A DNA stretch of 13,167 nucleotides from Campylobacteraceae bacterium (GTDB taxonomy: Bacteria > Campylobacterota > Campylobacteria > Campylobacterales > Sulfurovaceae), in assembly GCA_027063105.1 (NCBI GenBank), contig JAMOSL010000074.1, positions 1 through 13,167 of the forward strand. The letters run 5' to 3'. The notes under the pieces were generated by a model. That model had not been told where the DNA came from and searched no databases. It saw only the letters and a list, made by a program, of their open reading frames with translations. Position 1 is the first letter of the stretch. Every line of letters starts with the position of its first letter. Both the position numbers and the translations under genes were made by a program. This document shows, piece by piece, positions 1 to 7,225 of the stretch.

Positions 1-2238
1 ATATAAATGGTCTCTCCACTCTGGGTCAAGAACTCTAAGATATAAAACTGATTCAATCTCTGCTCTTTGTGAATCATTAAGTGGAGACATTTTGCTTTCA
101 TAATGCTCTTCCATGATATTTTTAATAATTTTTAAAATATCATCTTTTTCTTTATCTTTTAGAGAAGCGATATCTATATCTATAGTTAACTCTTCTTTTA
201 TAAGACCTATTAATTTATCTAAATTATAATCCTCTTTTGGGCTTCCATCAATTATATCACATTCTAATAGATGATGTTCGATATATTCTAATCTATTCTC
301 TTTGATTTTTGCACCAATATTAAATTTTGGGTCAAGGAGTTGATTACGGAAATAGTATATTGCTTTTCTTTGGTGATTTGCAACATCATCATACTCCAAA
401 ATATTCTTTCTTGACTCATAATGCATATTCTCAACTTTCTTTTGAGCTTTCTCTACACTTCTTGTTACAATTTTAGAATCTATGAATTCACCATCTTCAA
501 CACCTAATCTATTCATAATATTACGAATTTTATCACCACCAAAGATTCTAAGAAGATTATCATCAAGACTTAAATAAAATTGAGTCTCTCCATTATCTCC
601 TTGTCTACCACTTCGACCTCTCAACTGATTATCTATTCTTCGACTTTCGTGTCTCTCCGTACCTAAAATATATAATCCACCTAGATTTTTGACCTCATCA
701 CTAATTTTAATATCAACACCACGACCTGCCATATTAGTAGCTACAGTAACAGCACCTTTAATACCAGCATTCATAATAATATTAGCTTCTTGTTCATGAT
801 TTTTAGCATTCAGCATATTGTGAGGAACTTTTTCTTTTTTAAGTCTGGCATCAATCATTTCACTTTTTTCAATAGAAGCTGTACCAATTAATACAGGTTG
901 ACCTTTTTTATGTAACTCTTTTATTTTTACTACAACTGCATCAAGTTTTTCTCTTTCTGTATTATAAATTAAATCATTTTTATCTAATCTCATAATAGGC
1001 ACATTGGTTGGAATAGATATAACTTCTAACCCATATATTTGAGCAAACTCTGTAGCTTCTGTTTGAGCTGTTCCTGTCATTCCTGCCAATTTATTATACG
1101 CACGGAAATAATTTTGATATGTAATTTCTGCTAAAGTTTGAGACTCTTCTTGTATCTCTACACCCTCTTTTGACTCAAGTGCTTGATGTAATCCCTCGCT
1201 ATATCTTCTACCTTCACTAAGTCTACCCGTAAATTCATCAACGATTACAATCTCATTATTAGTTACAACATAATCTACATCTGCTTCAAAAAGATAATGA
1301 GCTTTAAGTGCTTGATCTAAATGGTGAGATAAAACAGCATTCTCTAAACTATATAAATTATCTACTTCAAATAAATCTTGAGCTTTTTGTAGTCCCTGCT
1401 CTGTCATTATAATAGTTTTATTCTTCTCATCAATAATAAAATCACCTGTTGTAATTTCTGGTTCACCTGCTGGAGTATCTTTTTTTATACCTTTTTCCAT
1501 CTTTTTAGCTATTTCATTAGCTTTTGGATAGTGATTTGTATCTCTTTGTGTTGGGCCAGATATAATTAATGGTGTTCTAGCTTCATCAATTAAAATAGAA
1601 TCTACTTCATCAACAATTGCATAATGATGTTCTCTTTGAGCTTTCTCATTAGCTCTAACTTTCATATTGTCTCTTAGATAATCAAATCCATACTCATTAT
1701 TTGTACCATAAGTAATATCTGCATCATATTGTGCTTTTCTAAACTCTTCATCATGTATACCTGATGTAATACAACCAACTGTATATCCTAAAAAATTATA
1801 TAAGACTCCCATCTCTTCAGCATCACGAGTAGCAAGATAATCATTTACTGTTACTATATGTACGCCTTTACCACTCATAGCATTCAATATAACAGCCAAA
1901 GTAGCTACTAAAGTTTTACCTTCACCAGTTTTCATCTCTGCTATATTATTATCATTAAGAACCATACCACCGACTAATTGAACATCATAATGACGAAGTC
2001 CTAAAACTCGTCTTGATGCTTCTCTTGTTATTGCAAATGAATCATTCAGAACTTCATCAAGGCTTTTTTTGCCATCTTTAACATCTTTACGAATAACATT
2101 AAAAGTATCTTTTAAAACTTCATCATTCATCGCTTCATAGATAATCTCTAATTCATCTATAATTTTTGCTCTTTTAAGATATTTTTTGACAGTTCTATCA
2201 TTTGCAGAACCAAAGATAGCAGCAAGTTTTGTTAACAT
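1..2238 (-). CDS. secA: Preprotein translocase ATPase SecA (3' end cut off by window edge)
   Basis: SecA is the motor ATPase that pushes unfolded preproteins through the SecYEG channel in the inner membrane. The reading frame is open from an ATG at 2238 to base 1, giving 746 codons with no stop, so the C-terminus lies outside the window; family members are usually about 850-900 residues. I translated it by hand from the complement. Near the N-terminus it reads FGSANDRTVKKY. The first nucleotide-binding domain has a Walker A at residues 103-109 (KTGEGKT), preceded by GGMVL, then the YGTNNEYGFDYLRDNM and IVDEVDSILIDEARTPLIIS blocks. Later come VDEFTGRLSEGRRYSEGLHQ, AGMTGTA, the TNMAGRGVDI motif, GRSGRQGD near the arginine finger, and the helical scaffold block ending LDPEWRDHLY at the edge. 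The catalytic core is intact. A weak AGGT stands about ten bases before the ATG. It lies 65 bp downstream of aroE and may have its own promoter. Identification is secure. Confidence 0.97.
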   Translation of the reverse strand, partial: MLTKLAAIFGSANDRTVKKYLKRAKIIDELEIIYEAMNDEVLKDTFNVIRKDVKDGKKSLDEVLNDSFAITREASRRVLGLRHYDVQLVGGMVLNDNNIAEMKTGEGKTLVATLAVILNAMSGKGVHIVTVNDYLATRDAEEMGVLYNFLGYTVGCITSGIHDEEFRKAQYDADITYGTNNEYGFDYLRDNMKVRANEKAQREHHYAIVDEVDSILIDEARTPLIISGPTQRDTNHYPKANEIAKKMEKGIKKDTPAGEPEITTGDFIIDEKNKTIIMTEQGLQKAQDLFEVDNLYSLENAVLSHHLDQALKAHYLFEADVDYVVTNNEIVIVDEFTGRLSEGRRYSEGLHQALESKEGVEIQEESQTLAEITYQNYFRAYNKLAGMTGTAQTEATEFAQIYGLEVISIPTNVPIMRLDKNDLIYNTEREKLDAVVVKIKELHKKGQPVLIGTASIEKSEMIDARLKKEKVPHNMLNAKNHEQEANIIMNAGIKGAVTVATNMAGRGVDIKISDEVKNLGGLYILGTERHESRRIDNQLRGRSGRQGDNGETQFYLSLDDNLLRIFGGDKIRNIMNRLGVEDGEFIDSKIVTRSVEKAQKKVENMHYESRKNILEYDDVANHQRKAIYYFRNQLLDPKFNIGAKIKENRLEYIEHHLLECDIIDGSPKEDYNLDKLIGLIKEELTIDIDIASLKDKEKDDILKIIKNIMEEHYESKMSPLNDSQRAEIESVLYLRVLDPEWRDHLY

Positions 2239-2266
2239 AATATACATACCTAATTTTAATTTTAAT

Positions 2267-2295
2267 ATTATATTACCCAAATCTTGTATAAAAGT
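2267..2295 (-). promoter_or_regulatory. Candidate secA promoter
   Basis: The minus strand carries a perfect TATAAT (complement of 2267-2272) about 28 bp before the secA ATG, in the 65-bp gap after aroE. No good -35 box is visible at 16-18 bp spacing, where the hexamers are T-rich such as ACTTTT. Campylobacterota sigma-70 promoters often have a strong -10 and a poorly conserved -35, so this fits. In DNA this rich in A and T, a chance TATAAT is quite possible. Confidence 0.35.
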
Positions 2296-2303
2296 TGTTG
2301 ATA

Positions 2304-3092
2304 TTAGTTAAAGGCTCTCTTCATTTTAGGCTCTATATCTTCAAAATTATATAAATTATTCATAAAATATTCAGAAGCAATAATACCTTGATATAATAAC
2401 ATATCACTACCATCTTTTGTTGGTTTAGAATAAAATTTTGCAAGTTTTAAGAATGGTGTTTCTTTACCATAAATAACATCAACACAAGCCTTAACTGATG
2501 GAATAACTCTATCTAATATACCTTTTGGTGCTGGTAGCGAATCATCTTCTAAACCTGCTGATGTCATATTTATAACTAAATCATATTTTTCAGGTATAAA
2601 ATCATTAAAGGTATATGTCTCAAATCCATCATCTTTAAAACTTTTTAATCTAGCCTCACTACGATTTAAAATAGTAACTATATATCCCTCATCTCTAAGT
2701 ATAGAACTTGTAGAACGAGCTGTTCCACCTGCACCTAAAAATAGAACTTTTTTAATATCTTGAAACTCATCTATTGCTTTCAAAAATCCTAAAGCATCTG
2801 TGTTATATCCATATAATTTTCCATCTCTATTTACAATAGTATTAACTGCTCCAACTCTTTTAGCGAATGGGTCTAAATGGTCACAAGCTAAGTATGCTTC
2901 CTCTTTATGTGGAACTGTAATATTAATACCATCTAATCCAAGTTCAAGAAATTTTTCTCTTAATTTTTTTCCATCTTTTAATAGATAACGACCATAACAC
3001 CCTTTAAAATTTAGACCTCTAAAAACTAAATTATGCATTAAGGGTGACTTTGAGTGAGATACTGGATTTCCAAAAATTGCAAAATATTTCAT
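2304..3092 (-). CDS. aroE: Shikimate dehydrogenase AroE
   Basis: AroE reduces 3-dehydroshikimate to shikimate with NADPH, the fourth step of the shikimate pathway, in the cytoplasm. The 262-residue protein has normal family length and all landmark motifs: the shikimate-binding SHSKSP at residues 12-17; NITVPHK with the catalytic lysine at 63; GAVNT at 81-85; GYNTDALGF with the catalytic aspartate at 99; the nucleotide-binding loop GAGGTA at 120-125; NMTSAG; and the C-terminal DGSDMLLYQG block. The start is well supported: a GGAG (3104-3107) lies 11 bases before the ATG, inside the end of trpE. The gene begins only 2 bp after the trpE stop, so the two are almost certainly co-transcribed. Both act in aromatic amino acid synthesis, but trpE works after chorismate, so this is a pathway link rather than consecutive steps. 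Confidence 0.96.
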   Translation of the reverse strand: MKYFAIFGNPVSHSKSPLMHNLVFRGLNFKGCYGRYLLKDGKKLREKFLELGLDGINITVPHKEEAYLACDHLDPFAKRVGAVNTIVNRDGKLYGYNTDALGFLKAIDEFQDIKKVLFLGAGGTARSTSSILRDEGYIVTILNRSEARLKSFKDDGFETYTFNDFIPEKYDLVINMTSAGLEDDSLPAPKGILDRVIPSVKACVDVIYGKETPFLKLAKFYSKPTKDGSDMLLYQGIIASEYFMNNLYNFEDIEPKMKRAFN

Positions 3093-3094
3093 AT

Positions 3095-4501
3095 TTATAA
3101 TTTCTCCATATCTTTTAAAGTAGATAGCAATGCACCCAACTTATTCTTTACCTCTAAATACTCTAATTTAGGGATACTATCAGCAACAACACCTGCTCCT
3201 GCCTGAAGGGTAATTGAATCATTATTTATCAATGATGTTCTAATAGCAATAGCTGAATCCATATTTCCATTAAAAGAAAAATAGCCAACACTTCCACTAT
3301 AAAAACCTCGCTTTAATTTCTCAAAATCTGCAATAAGTTTCATAGCCTCTATCTTAGGTGCTCCTGTCATTGTTCCTGCTGTAAATGTAGCACTAAACAA
3401 ATCAAACATATCCTTACCCTCTTCCAATATACCCTCAACATCACTTACCATATGCATAACATGACTATACTTTTCTACTCTCATCATATCAGTAACTTTA
3501 ACTGTTCCTGTAGATGCTACTCGTCCAACATCATTTCGACCTAAATCTATTAGCATTAAATGTTCTGCACACTCTTTAGGGTCATTCAACATCTCTAGCT
3601 CTAGTTCTCTATCTCGTTGATGTGTATCTCCTCTTTTCCGTGTTCCTGCAATTGGTCGTAAAAGTATCTCACCATCTGTTAATCTGACCATAACCTCTGG
3701 AGATGAACCACATATAGAAAAATCTTCATAGTCTAATAAGAAAAGATATGGTGATGGATTTTTAGAACGCAAAATACGATAAAAGCTTAGTGGGTCAATT
3801 TTACCTTTTTGAGTATATCTATTTGATAATAATATCTGGAATATATCTCCTCGTCTAATATGCTCTTTAGACTCATCTACCATAAGTTTAAATCTATCTT
3901 CTGCAATGGAAAATGAACCTTCGCCATCTAAGATTACAGCCTCTATAGCCATAGGAGTTTGAGGTTCTTTTAAAATTTTAAATATACTATTATATTCATC
4001 AGAAAAATTCTTATCATTACAAATAAGTGTTAACTTTGCATTTTTATGAGAATATGCCAATATAATTTTAGGTCTAACTAAATCTAAATCAGGAGTATCC
4101 AAGGGGTCTAGTAGATTATCCATTGAACTATTTAATGTTGGTTCAAAAACTTTAACCATATCATAAGAGATAAAACCTATAAATCCATCAACAAAACTAA
4201 AATTAACTTCTTTTGCTAATTTCTGATATTTATCTATATCCAATTTAGAATAATAAGACTTTAAAAAACTAAATGGATTTTCATCTAATAATTTTTCATT
4301 ACCATTTTCATCAATATATTTTGTCTGCTTATTTTTATAAGATAATCTCTCTTTTGCTCCAATAACAATAAAACTAAAATTTCCATCACTACTGTTTACA
4401 ACACTTTCAAAAAGCATAGTAATTTCATTCTTAAATTTATTCTTTAATTGTCCGTAAAGGGCTACAGGTGTACTATGGTCATATAATATAGTTTGATACA
4501 T
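3095..4501 (-). CDS. trpE: Anthranilate synthase component I TrpE
   Basis: TrpE converts chorismate to anthranilate, the first committed step of tryptophan synthesis, normally using ammonia delivered by the glutamine amidotransferase TrpG. The 468-residue protein has the chorismate-binding fold: ILLSNRYTQ near 224-231, PSPYLFLLDY at 249-258, CGSSPEV at 264-270, PIAGTRKRG at 283-291, the block around DPKECAEHLMLIDLGRND at 307-324, SHVMHMVSDVEG at 346-357, TAGTMTGAPKIEAM at 374-387, and a C-terminal AGAGVVADS. PIAGT, with alanine, marks it as TrpE; PabB proteins carry PIKGT with a lysine. An LFES at 30-33 resembles the LLES element of the tryptophan feedback site, so feedback inhibition is likely. 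No trpG, trpD or leader-peptide attenuator is visible nearby. It starts 5 bp after the SPOR gene stop with no clear Shine-Dalgarno sequence, which suggests coupled translation. Confidence 0.94.
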   Translation of the reverse strand: MYQTILYDHSTPVALYGQLKNKFKNEITMLFESVVNSSDGNFSFIVIGAKERLSYKNKQTKYIDENGNEKLLDENPFSFLKSYYSKLDIDKYQKLAKEVNFSFVDGFIGFISYDMVKVFEPTLNSSMDNLLDPLDTPDLDLVRPKIILAYSHKNAKLTLICNDKNFSDEYNSIFKILKEPQTPMAIEAVILDGEGSFSIAEDRFKLMVDESKEHIRRGDIFQILLSNRYTQKGKIDPLSFYRILRSKNPSPYLFLLDYEDFSICGSSPEVMVRLTDGEILLRPIAGTRKRGDTHQRDRELELEMLNDPKECAEHLMLIDLGRNDVGRVASTGTVKVTDMMRVEKYSHVMHMVSDVEGILEEGKDMFDLFSATFTAGTMTGAPKIEAMKLIADFEKLKRGFYSGSVGYFSFNGNMDSAIAIRTSLINNDSITLQAGAGVVADSIPKLEYLEVKNKLGALLSTLKDMEKL

Positions 4502-4506
4502 TTTTA

Positions 4507-5247
4507 CTACTTTATTTTTATTACAAAGGCACTTTTATTAATTCTGTCCTTTACTCTTGGCAAATCACTGTTTGCATTAGTTCGTGAACTGTATGAACCG
4601 ATTAGAAGTTTTCCTGAAGAGTGAAGTTTATATGAAAACCCACTATTTGTTATTACACTCAGAAATCTATTACTTGGTTTATGTGAAAAAGAACCTACTT
4701 GAATATAATATGAACCTTCTGAAGAACGATTTTTAGGTTTCTCTTCTCTCTTCTCAACTTTTTTCTCTCTAACTGGTTTTGGCTTAGGTTTTTCTTCAAC
4801 CTTTGGTTGAGCTTTAGGTTTCTCTTCTTTAACTATTTTTTCCTTTTTAACTTCCTCTCTCTTCGGCTTCTCTCTCTCTTTTTCAGGTTTAACATCTTTA
4901 CTATCATCATTAACTTCAACAGTATCACCTTTTATTTCATTCTTTGTAAAACTCTTTTTATCATCAAGTAAAGAGGTCATATCATCTAACTTCTCACCAT
5001 CACTCTTTGAGTCTTTATTTGTATCTTCATCATCTAAAAGTAATTCTGGACTAATAAGCGATGCCTCATCTGTTTTCTTAACTACAGGATTTGGTTCATT
5101 CTCACCAATAACCATTTTTGCCATCATAATAACAATAATTAAAATTGCAATTAAGAGAGCTAAAATAGTTAATATACCTTTACCTTTTTTATTATCTCTT
5201 CTTATATTTTCATCAATAACTAAATCTTCTAAATCCTGTCCCATCAT
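4507..5247 (-). CDS. Membrane-anchored SPOR-domain protein
   Basis: This is a probable single-pass inner-membrane protein with a periplasmic SPOR domain. SPOR domains bind peptidoglycan strands stripped of stem peptides and commonly place proteins at the division septum; that role is family knowledge, not shown here. I start it at the ATG at 5247 (MMGQDLEDL, 246 residues) because a TAGGGG lies about 8 bases upstream. A longer frame would begin at a TTG at 5301 inside the first CRISPR repeat, which is not credible. The order is a short acidic cytoplasmic head, a transmembrane helix at about 25-47 (ILTILALLIAILIIVIMM), an acidic low-complexity stretch, a long linker of lysine, glutamate and proline (about 120-175), and the SPOR domain at 179-246 (YYIQVGSFSHK, then GKLLIGSYSS). 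The linker could span the periplasm. It heads the SPOR-trpE-aroE run. It could be FtsN-like or DamX-like in role, but the sequence does not decide which. Confidence 0.88.
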   Translation of the reverse strand: MMGQDLEDLVIDENIRRDNKKGKGILTILALLIAILIIVIMMAKMVIGENEPNPVVKKTDEASLISPELLLDDEDTNKDSKSDGEKLDDMTSLLDDKKSFTKNEIKGDTVEVNDDSKDVKPEKEREKPKREEVKKEKIVKEEKPKAQPKVEEKPKPKPVREKKVEKREEKPKNRSSEGSYYIQVGSFSHKPSNRFLSVITNSGFSYKLHSSGKLLIGSYSSRTNANSDLPRVKDRINKSAFVIKIK

Positions 5248-5284
5248 AAATAAAACCCCTATTAAAAACTTTTTTTGATATTTT

Positions 5285-5290
5285 ATCATA
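5285..5290 (-). promoter_or_regulatory. Possible -10 element ahead of the SPOR-trpE-aroE run
   Basis: Immediately after the last CRISPR repeat, the minus strand reads AAAATATGATAAAATATC. TATGAT (5285-5290) is a reasonable -10 hexamer about 37 bases before the chosen SPOR start codon. Any -35 would fall inside the repeat at about 5308-5313, where the hexamer is not convincing. The alternative is that this run is expressed by read-through from the array promoter. Confidence 0.25.
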
Positions 5291-5294
5291 TTTT

Positions 5295-5660
5295 GTTTCA
5301 AATCCCATAGGGAATGTATTTAAACTATTAAAATTGATTTTTTGAGGAGTATGTCCATCTGGTTTCAAATCCCATAGGGAATGTATTTAAACCTTATAAG
5401 TCTGAAATAATAGTTTATTTTGTAGCCTGTTTCAAATCCCATAGGGAATGTATTTAAACATGAAGAGGGGGAAGAGTTTGTTGTGCTACTAGATAAGTTT
5501 CAAATCCCATAGGGAATGTATTTAAACTACAACAGGAACACTTGGGACTCCAACAGGTGAAGTGTTTCAAATCCCATAGGGAATGTATTTAAACCGCACC
5601 ACCAATTGTAGCATTTGTATCAGCCCCATGTTTCAAATCCCATAGGGAATGTATTTAAAC
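5295..5660 (-). CRISPR. CRISPR array, six identical 31-bp repeats, five spacers, no cas genes in window
   Basis: Repeats lie at 5295-5325, 5362-5392, 5429-5459, 5497-5527, 5564-5594 and 5630-5660. On the plus strand each begins GTTTCAAATC and ends GTATTTAAAC, with a central TCCCATAGGGA that can form a 4-bp stem with a 3-base loop. All six copies are identical. Spacers are 5326-5361 (36), 5393-5428 (36), 5460-5496 (37), 5528-5563 (36) and 5595-5629 (35). Leftward transcription is favoured: read on the minus strand the repeat ends GATTTGAAAC, like the GAAAC-ending repeats of many type I-B and type III systems, and the non-coding right flank holds a TATAAT promoter. The opposite direction is not excluded, because the plus-strand end ATGTATTTAAAC also resembles some type I-B repeats. 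The array sits between the phosphomannomutase and SPOR genes. No Cas protein is encoded anywhere in the window, so subtype cannot be assigned. Confidence 0.97.
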
Positions 5661-5825
5661 AGCTGTTAAATCGGCTATTTAAGGGCGTTGCCTCTGTTTT
5701 AAACAAATTTATTATACCAAAAGTAAACTTAAAGTCTATGGTTTTAAGTTGTGAAATGAAGCTATAGCTTTGTTTGCGAAAACTTAAATATAGCTTCAAA
5801 GAGATGATTTTTCTTAAATTAATCT
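5661..5825 (-). promoter_or_regulatory. Probable CRISPR leader with promoter
   Basis: This 165-bp non-coding stretch lies between the end of the mutase gene and the array. On the minus strand it carries TATAAT (complement of 5711-5716) inside TTTTGGTATAAT, and 16 bp upstream TAGACT (complement of 5733-5738), which matches 4 of 6 bases of TTGACA. Transcription would begin near 5704, about 44 bases before the leader-proximal repeat at 5660. The position, length and AT-rich character fit a leader. The part nearer the mutase gene contains a separate inverted repeat. I see no open reading frame or RNA gene in it. Confidence 0.6.
5757..5798. repeat. 10-bp perfect inverted repeat downstream of the mutase gene
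   Basis: TGAAGCTATA (5757-5766) and its exact complement TATAGCTTCA (5789-5798) are separated by 22 bases. The left arm also lies within a 12-bp palindrome, AAGCTATAGCTT (5759-5770). In the loop, a GTTT/AAAC pair around TCGC could form a small inner stem. It begins 28 bases after the mutase stop codon, so it may act as a transcription terminator for the upstream run, but only a three-base T run follows it in the minus direction and the stem is poor in GC. A binding site or leader element is an alternative. Confidence 0.5.
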
Positions 5826-7208
5826 TTAACTCTTTGCCATTTCTATTAATTTGCCTATCTCATTCTGATAAACTTTCACTAATTCTTCATCTGTTGACTC
5901 AAATCTTGTGACTAAAACGGGTGTTGTATTACTTGCTCTTACTAATCCCCAGCCTTTGTCAAAGTTTATTCTTACACCATCTATATCTATAATATCTTTT
6001 ATCGTTGGAAAATCTGATGGAGGATTTTTTAATAACTCTTTTATTTTATCTATTATTATAAATTTTTCCTCTTCGGTTGTCTTAACTTTTATCTCTTCTG
6101 TAGAATATACGACTGGAAGAGCATCTAATTCTGCGTCTAAATCTATGCCTTTTTGAATTAACTCTAACATTCTTAAAGTAGCATATATTGCATCATCATA
6201 TCCAAAATATCGATGCTTAAAGAAAATATGTCCACTTACTTCACAAGCTAAATCTGCACCTGTCTCTTTTATTTTTACTTTGAGATTTGAATGTCCTGTT
6301 TTATACATAATTGCTTTAGAACCTCTTCTTTCTAACTCATCATACATAACTTGTGAACATTTAACTTCACCAATAACTGTTGGTTTATCCATAATTAAAG
6401 AATATAAAAGTGCCATTTGGTCACCTTTAATATTATACTTTTGAGTTAAAACTGCTATTCTATCTGCATCTCCATCATAAGCAAATGCAATATCAGCACC
6501 ATCATTTAATAAGACTTTTATATCTTCTAAATTCTCTTCTTCTGATGGGTCTGGATGGTGATTTGGAAATGTTCCATCAGGGTCAATATATATACCTTTT
6601 GTATCTAACTCTAATTTTTCAAATATTTCTAGTAAAACAACACCTGCTACACCATTTCCACAATCATAAACTATTTTTGTATCCATACCTTTAAGATGAG
6701 AGAAATTTTCAACTAAATAATCTACATATAATCTATTTGCATCAATATTAGTTATATCACTCTCAACCATATTAACGCTATCCATAACAGCAATATCTCT
6801 ACCCATTGAGTATATATCTTCACTAAAAAATGGTGATTGATTTATTGTAATTTTGAATCCATTATACTCTGGTGGATTATGAGAACCTGTAATCATAACA
6901 GAAGCTGAAGGCATAATATCACTATTTATTTCACCATTAGTTAAAGTTTTTAAAGTTTGATAATTACAAAAATAATTAGCAGGGGTTGGAACAATTCCCA
7001 TAGCTAGAACCTTTTTACCTCCAGCATTAAATCCTGCACTTAACCATTCAAATAGTTGTGGAGAGTGACTTCTTGCATCATATCCAATAGCTATAAATTC
7101 ACCATCAAATTTAGATGATAATGCATATCCAATTTTTGTTACAACATCTTCATTTAACTCTTTCTCAAATATACCTCTAATATCATACTCTCTAAAAATA
7201 TTTATCAT
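5826..7208 (-). CDS. Phosphomannomutase / phosphoglucomutase
   Basis: This is a cytoplasmic alpha-D-phosphohexomutase that interconverts the 6-phosphate and 1-phosphate of mannose and/or glucose, supplying sugar nucleotides for LPS, capsule or glycan synthesis. The 460-residue length is typical of the AlgC/ManB group. Key elements are present: REYDIRG at 6-12; the phosphoserine loop TGSHNPPEYNGFK at 107-119 with catalytic serine 109; the metal-binding DGDADR at 245-250; the sugar-specificity loop CEVSGHIFF at 322-330; and the phosphate-binding RASNTTPVLVTRFES at 424-438. The EVSGH form is seen in enzymes that accept both glucose and mannose, so the substrate is left open. The ATG has an AAGGA five bases upstream (7214-7218). 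It starts 17 bp after the DUF2201-type gene and is the last gene of the right-hand run, just before the CRISPR leader. It has no obvious functional tie to the MoxR-VWA genes. Confidence 0.95.
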   Translation of the reverse strand: MINIFREYDIRGIFEKELNEDVVTKIGYALSSKFDGEFIAIGYDARSHSPQLFEWLSAGFNAGGKKVLAMGIVPTPANYFCNYQTLKTLTNGEINSDIMPSASVMITGSHNPPEYNGFKITINQSPFFSEDIYSMGRDIAVMDSVNMVESDITNIDANRLYVDYLVENFSHLKGMDTKIVYDCGNGVAGVVLLEIFEKLELDTKGIYIDPDGTFPNHHPDPSEEENLEDIKVLLNDGADIAFAYDGDADRIAVLTQKYNIKGDQMALLYSLIMDKPTVIGEVKCSQVMYDELERRGSKAIMYKTGHSNLKVKIKETGADLACEVSGHIFFKHRYFGYDDAIYATLRMLELIQKGIDLDAELDALPVVYSTEEIKVKTTEEEKFIIIDKIKELLKNPPSDFPTIKDIIDIDGVRINFDKGWGLVRASNTTPVLVTRFESTDEELVKVYQNEIGKLIEMAKS

Positions 7209-7225
7209 TATTATCCTTTTTTAAT

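Noticed and set aside
2800..2988. Plus-strand open frame of 62 codons
   Set aside because: Antisense to the conserved core of aroE, with no ribosome site or motif.
3095..4501. PabB (aminodeoxychorismate synthase) instead of TrpE
   Set aside because: The active-site signature is PIAGT, not PIKGT with the PabB lysine, and an LFES element typical of the tryptophan-binding site of TrpE is present.
5248..5301. Longer N-terminus for the SPOR protein starting at a TTG
   Set aside because: It would begin inside a CRISPR repeat and add a lysine-rich stretch lacking family features; the ATG at 5247 has a TAGGGG at suitable distance.
5908..6156. Plus-strand open frame of 82 codons
   Set aside because: Antisense to the C-terminal part of the phosphomannomutase, whose conserved motifs prove the minus-strand frame; it has no features of its own.
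6485..6694. Plus-strand open frame rich in leucine and histidine
   Set aside because: It is the antisense reading of the mutase region holding DGDADR and HHPDPSEEE; the odd composition is a by-product.
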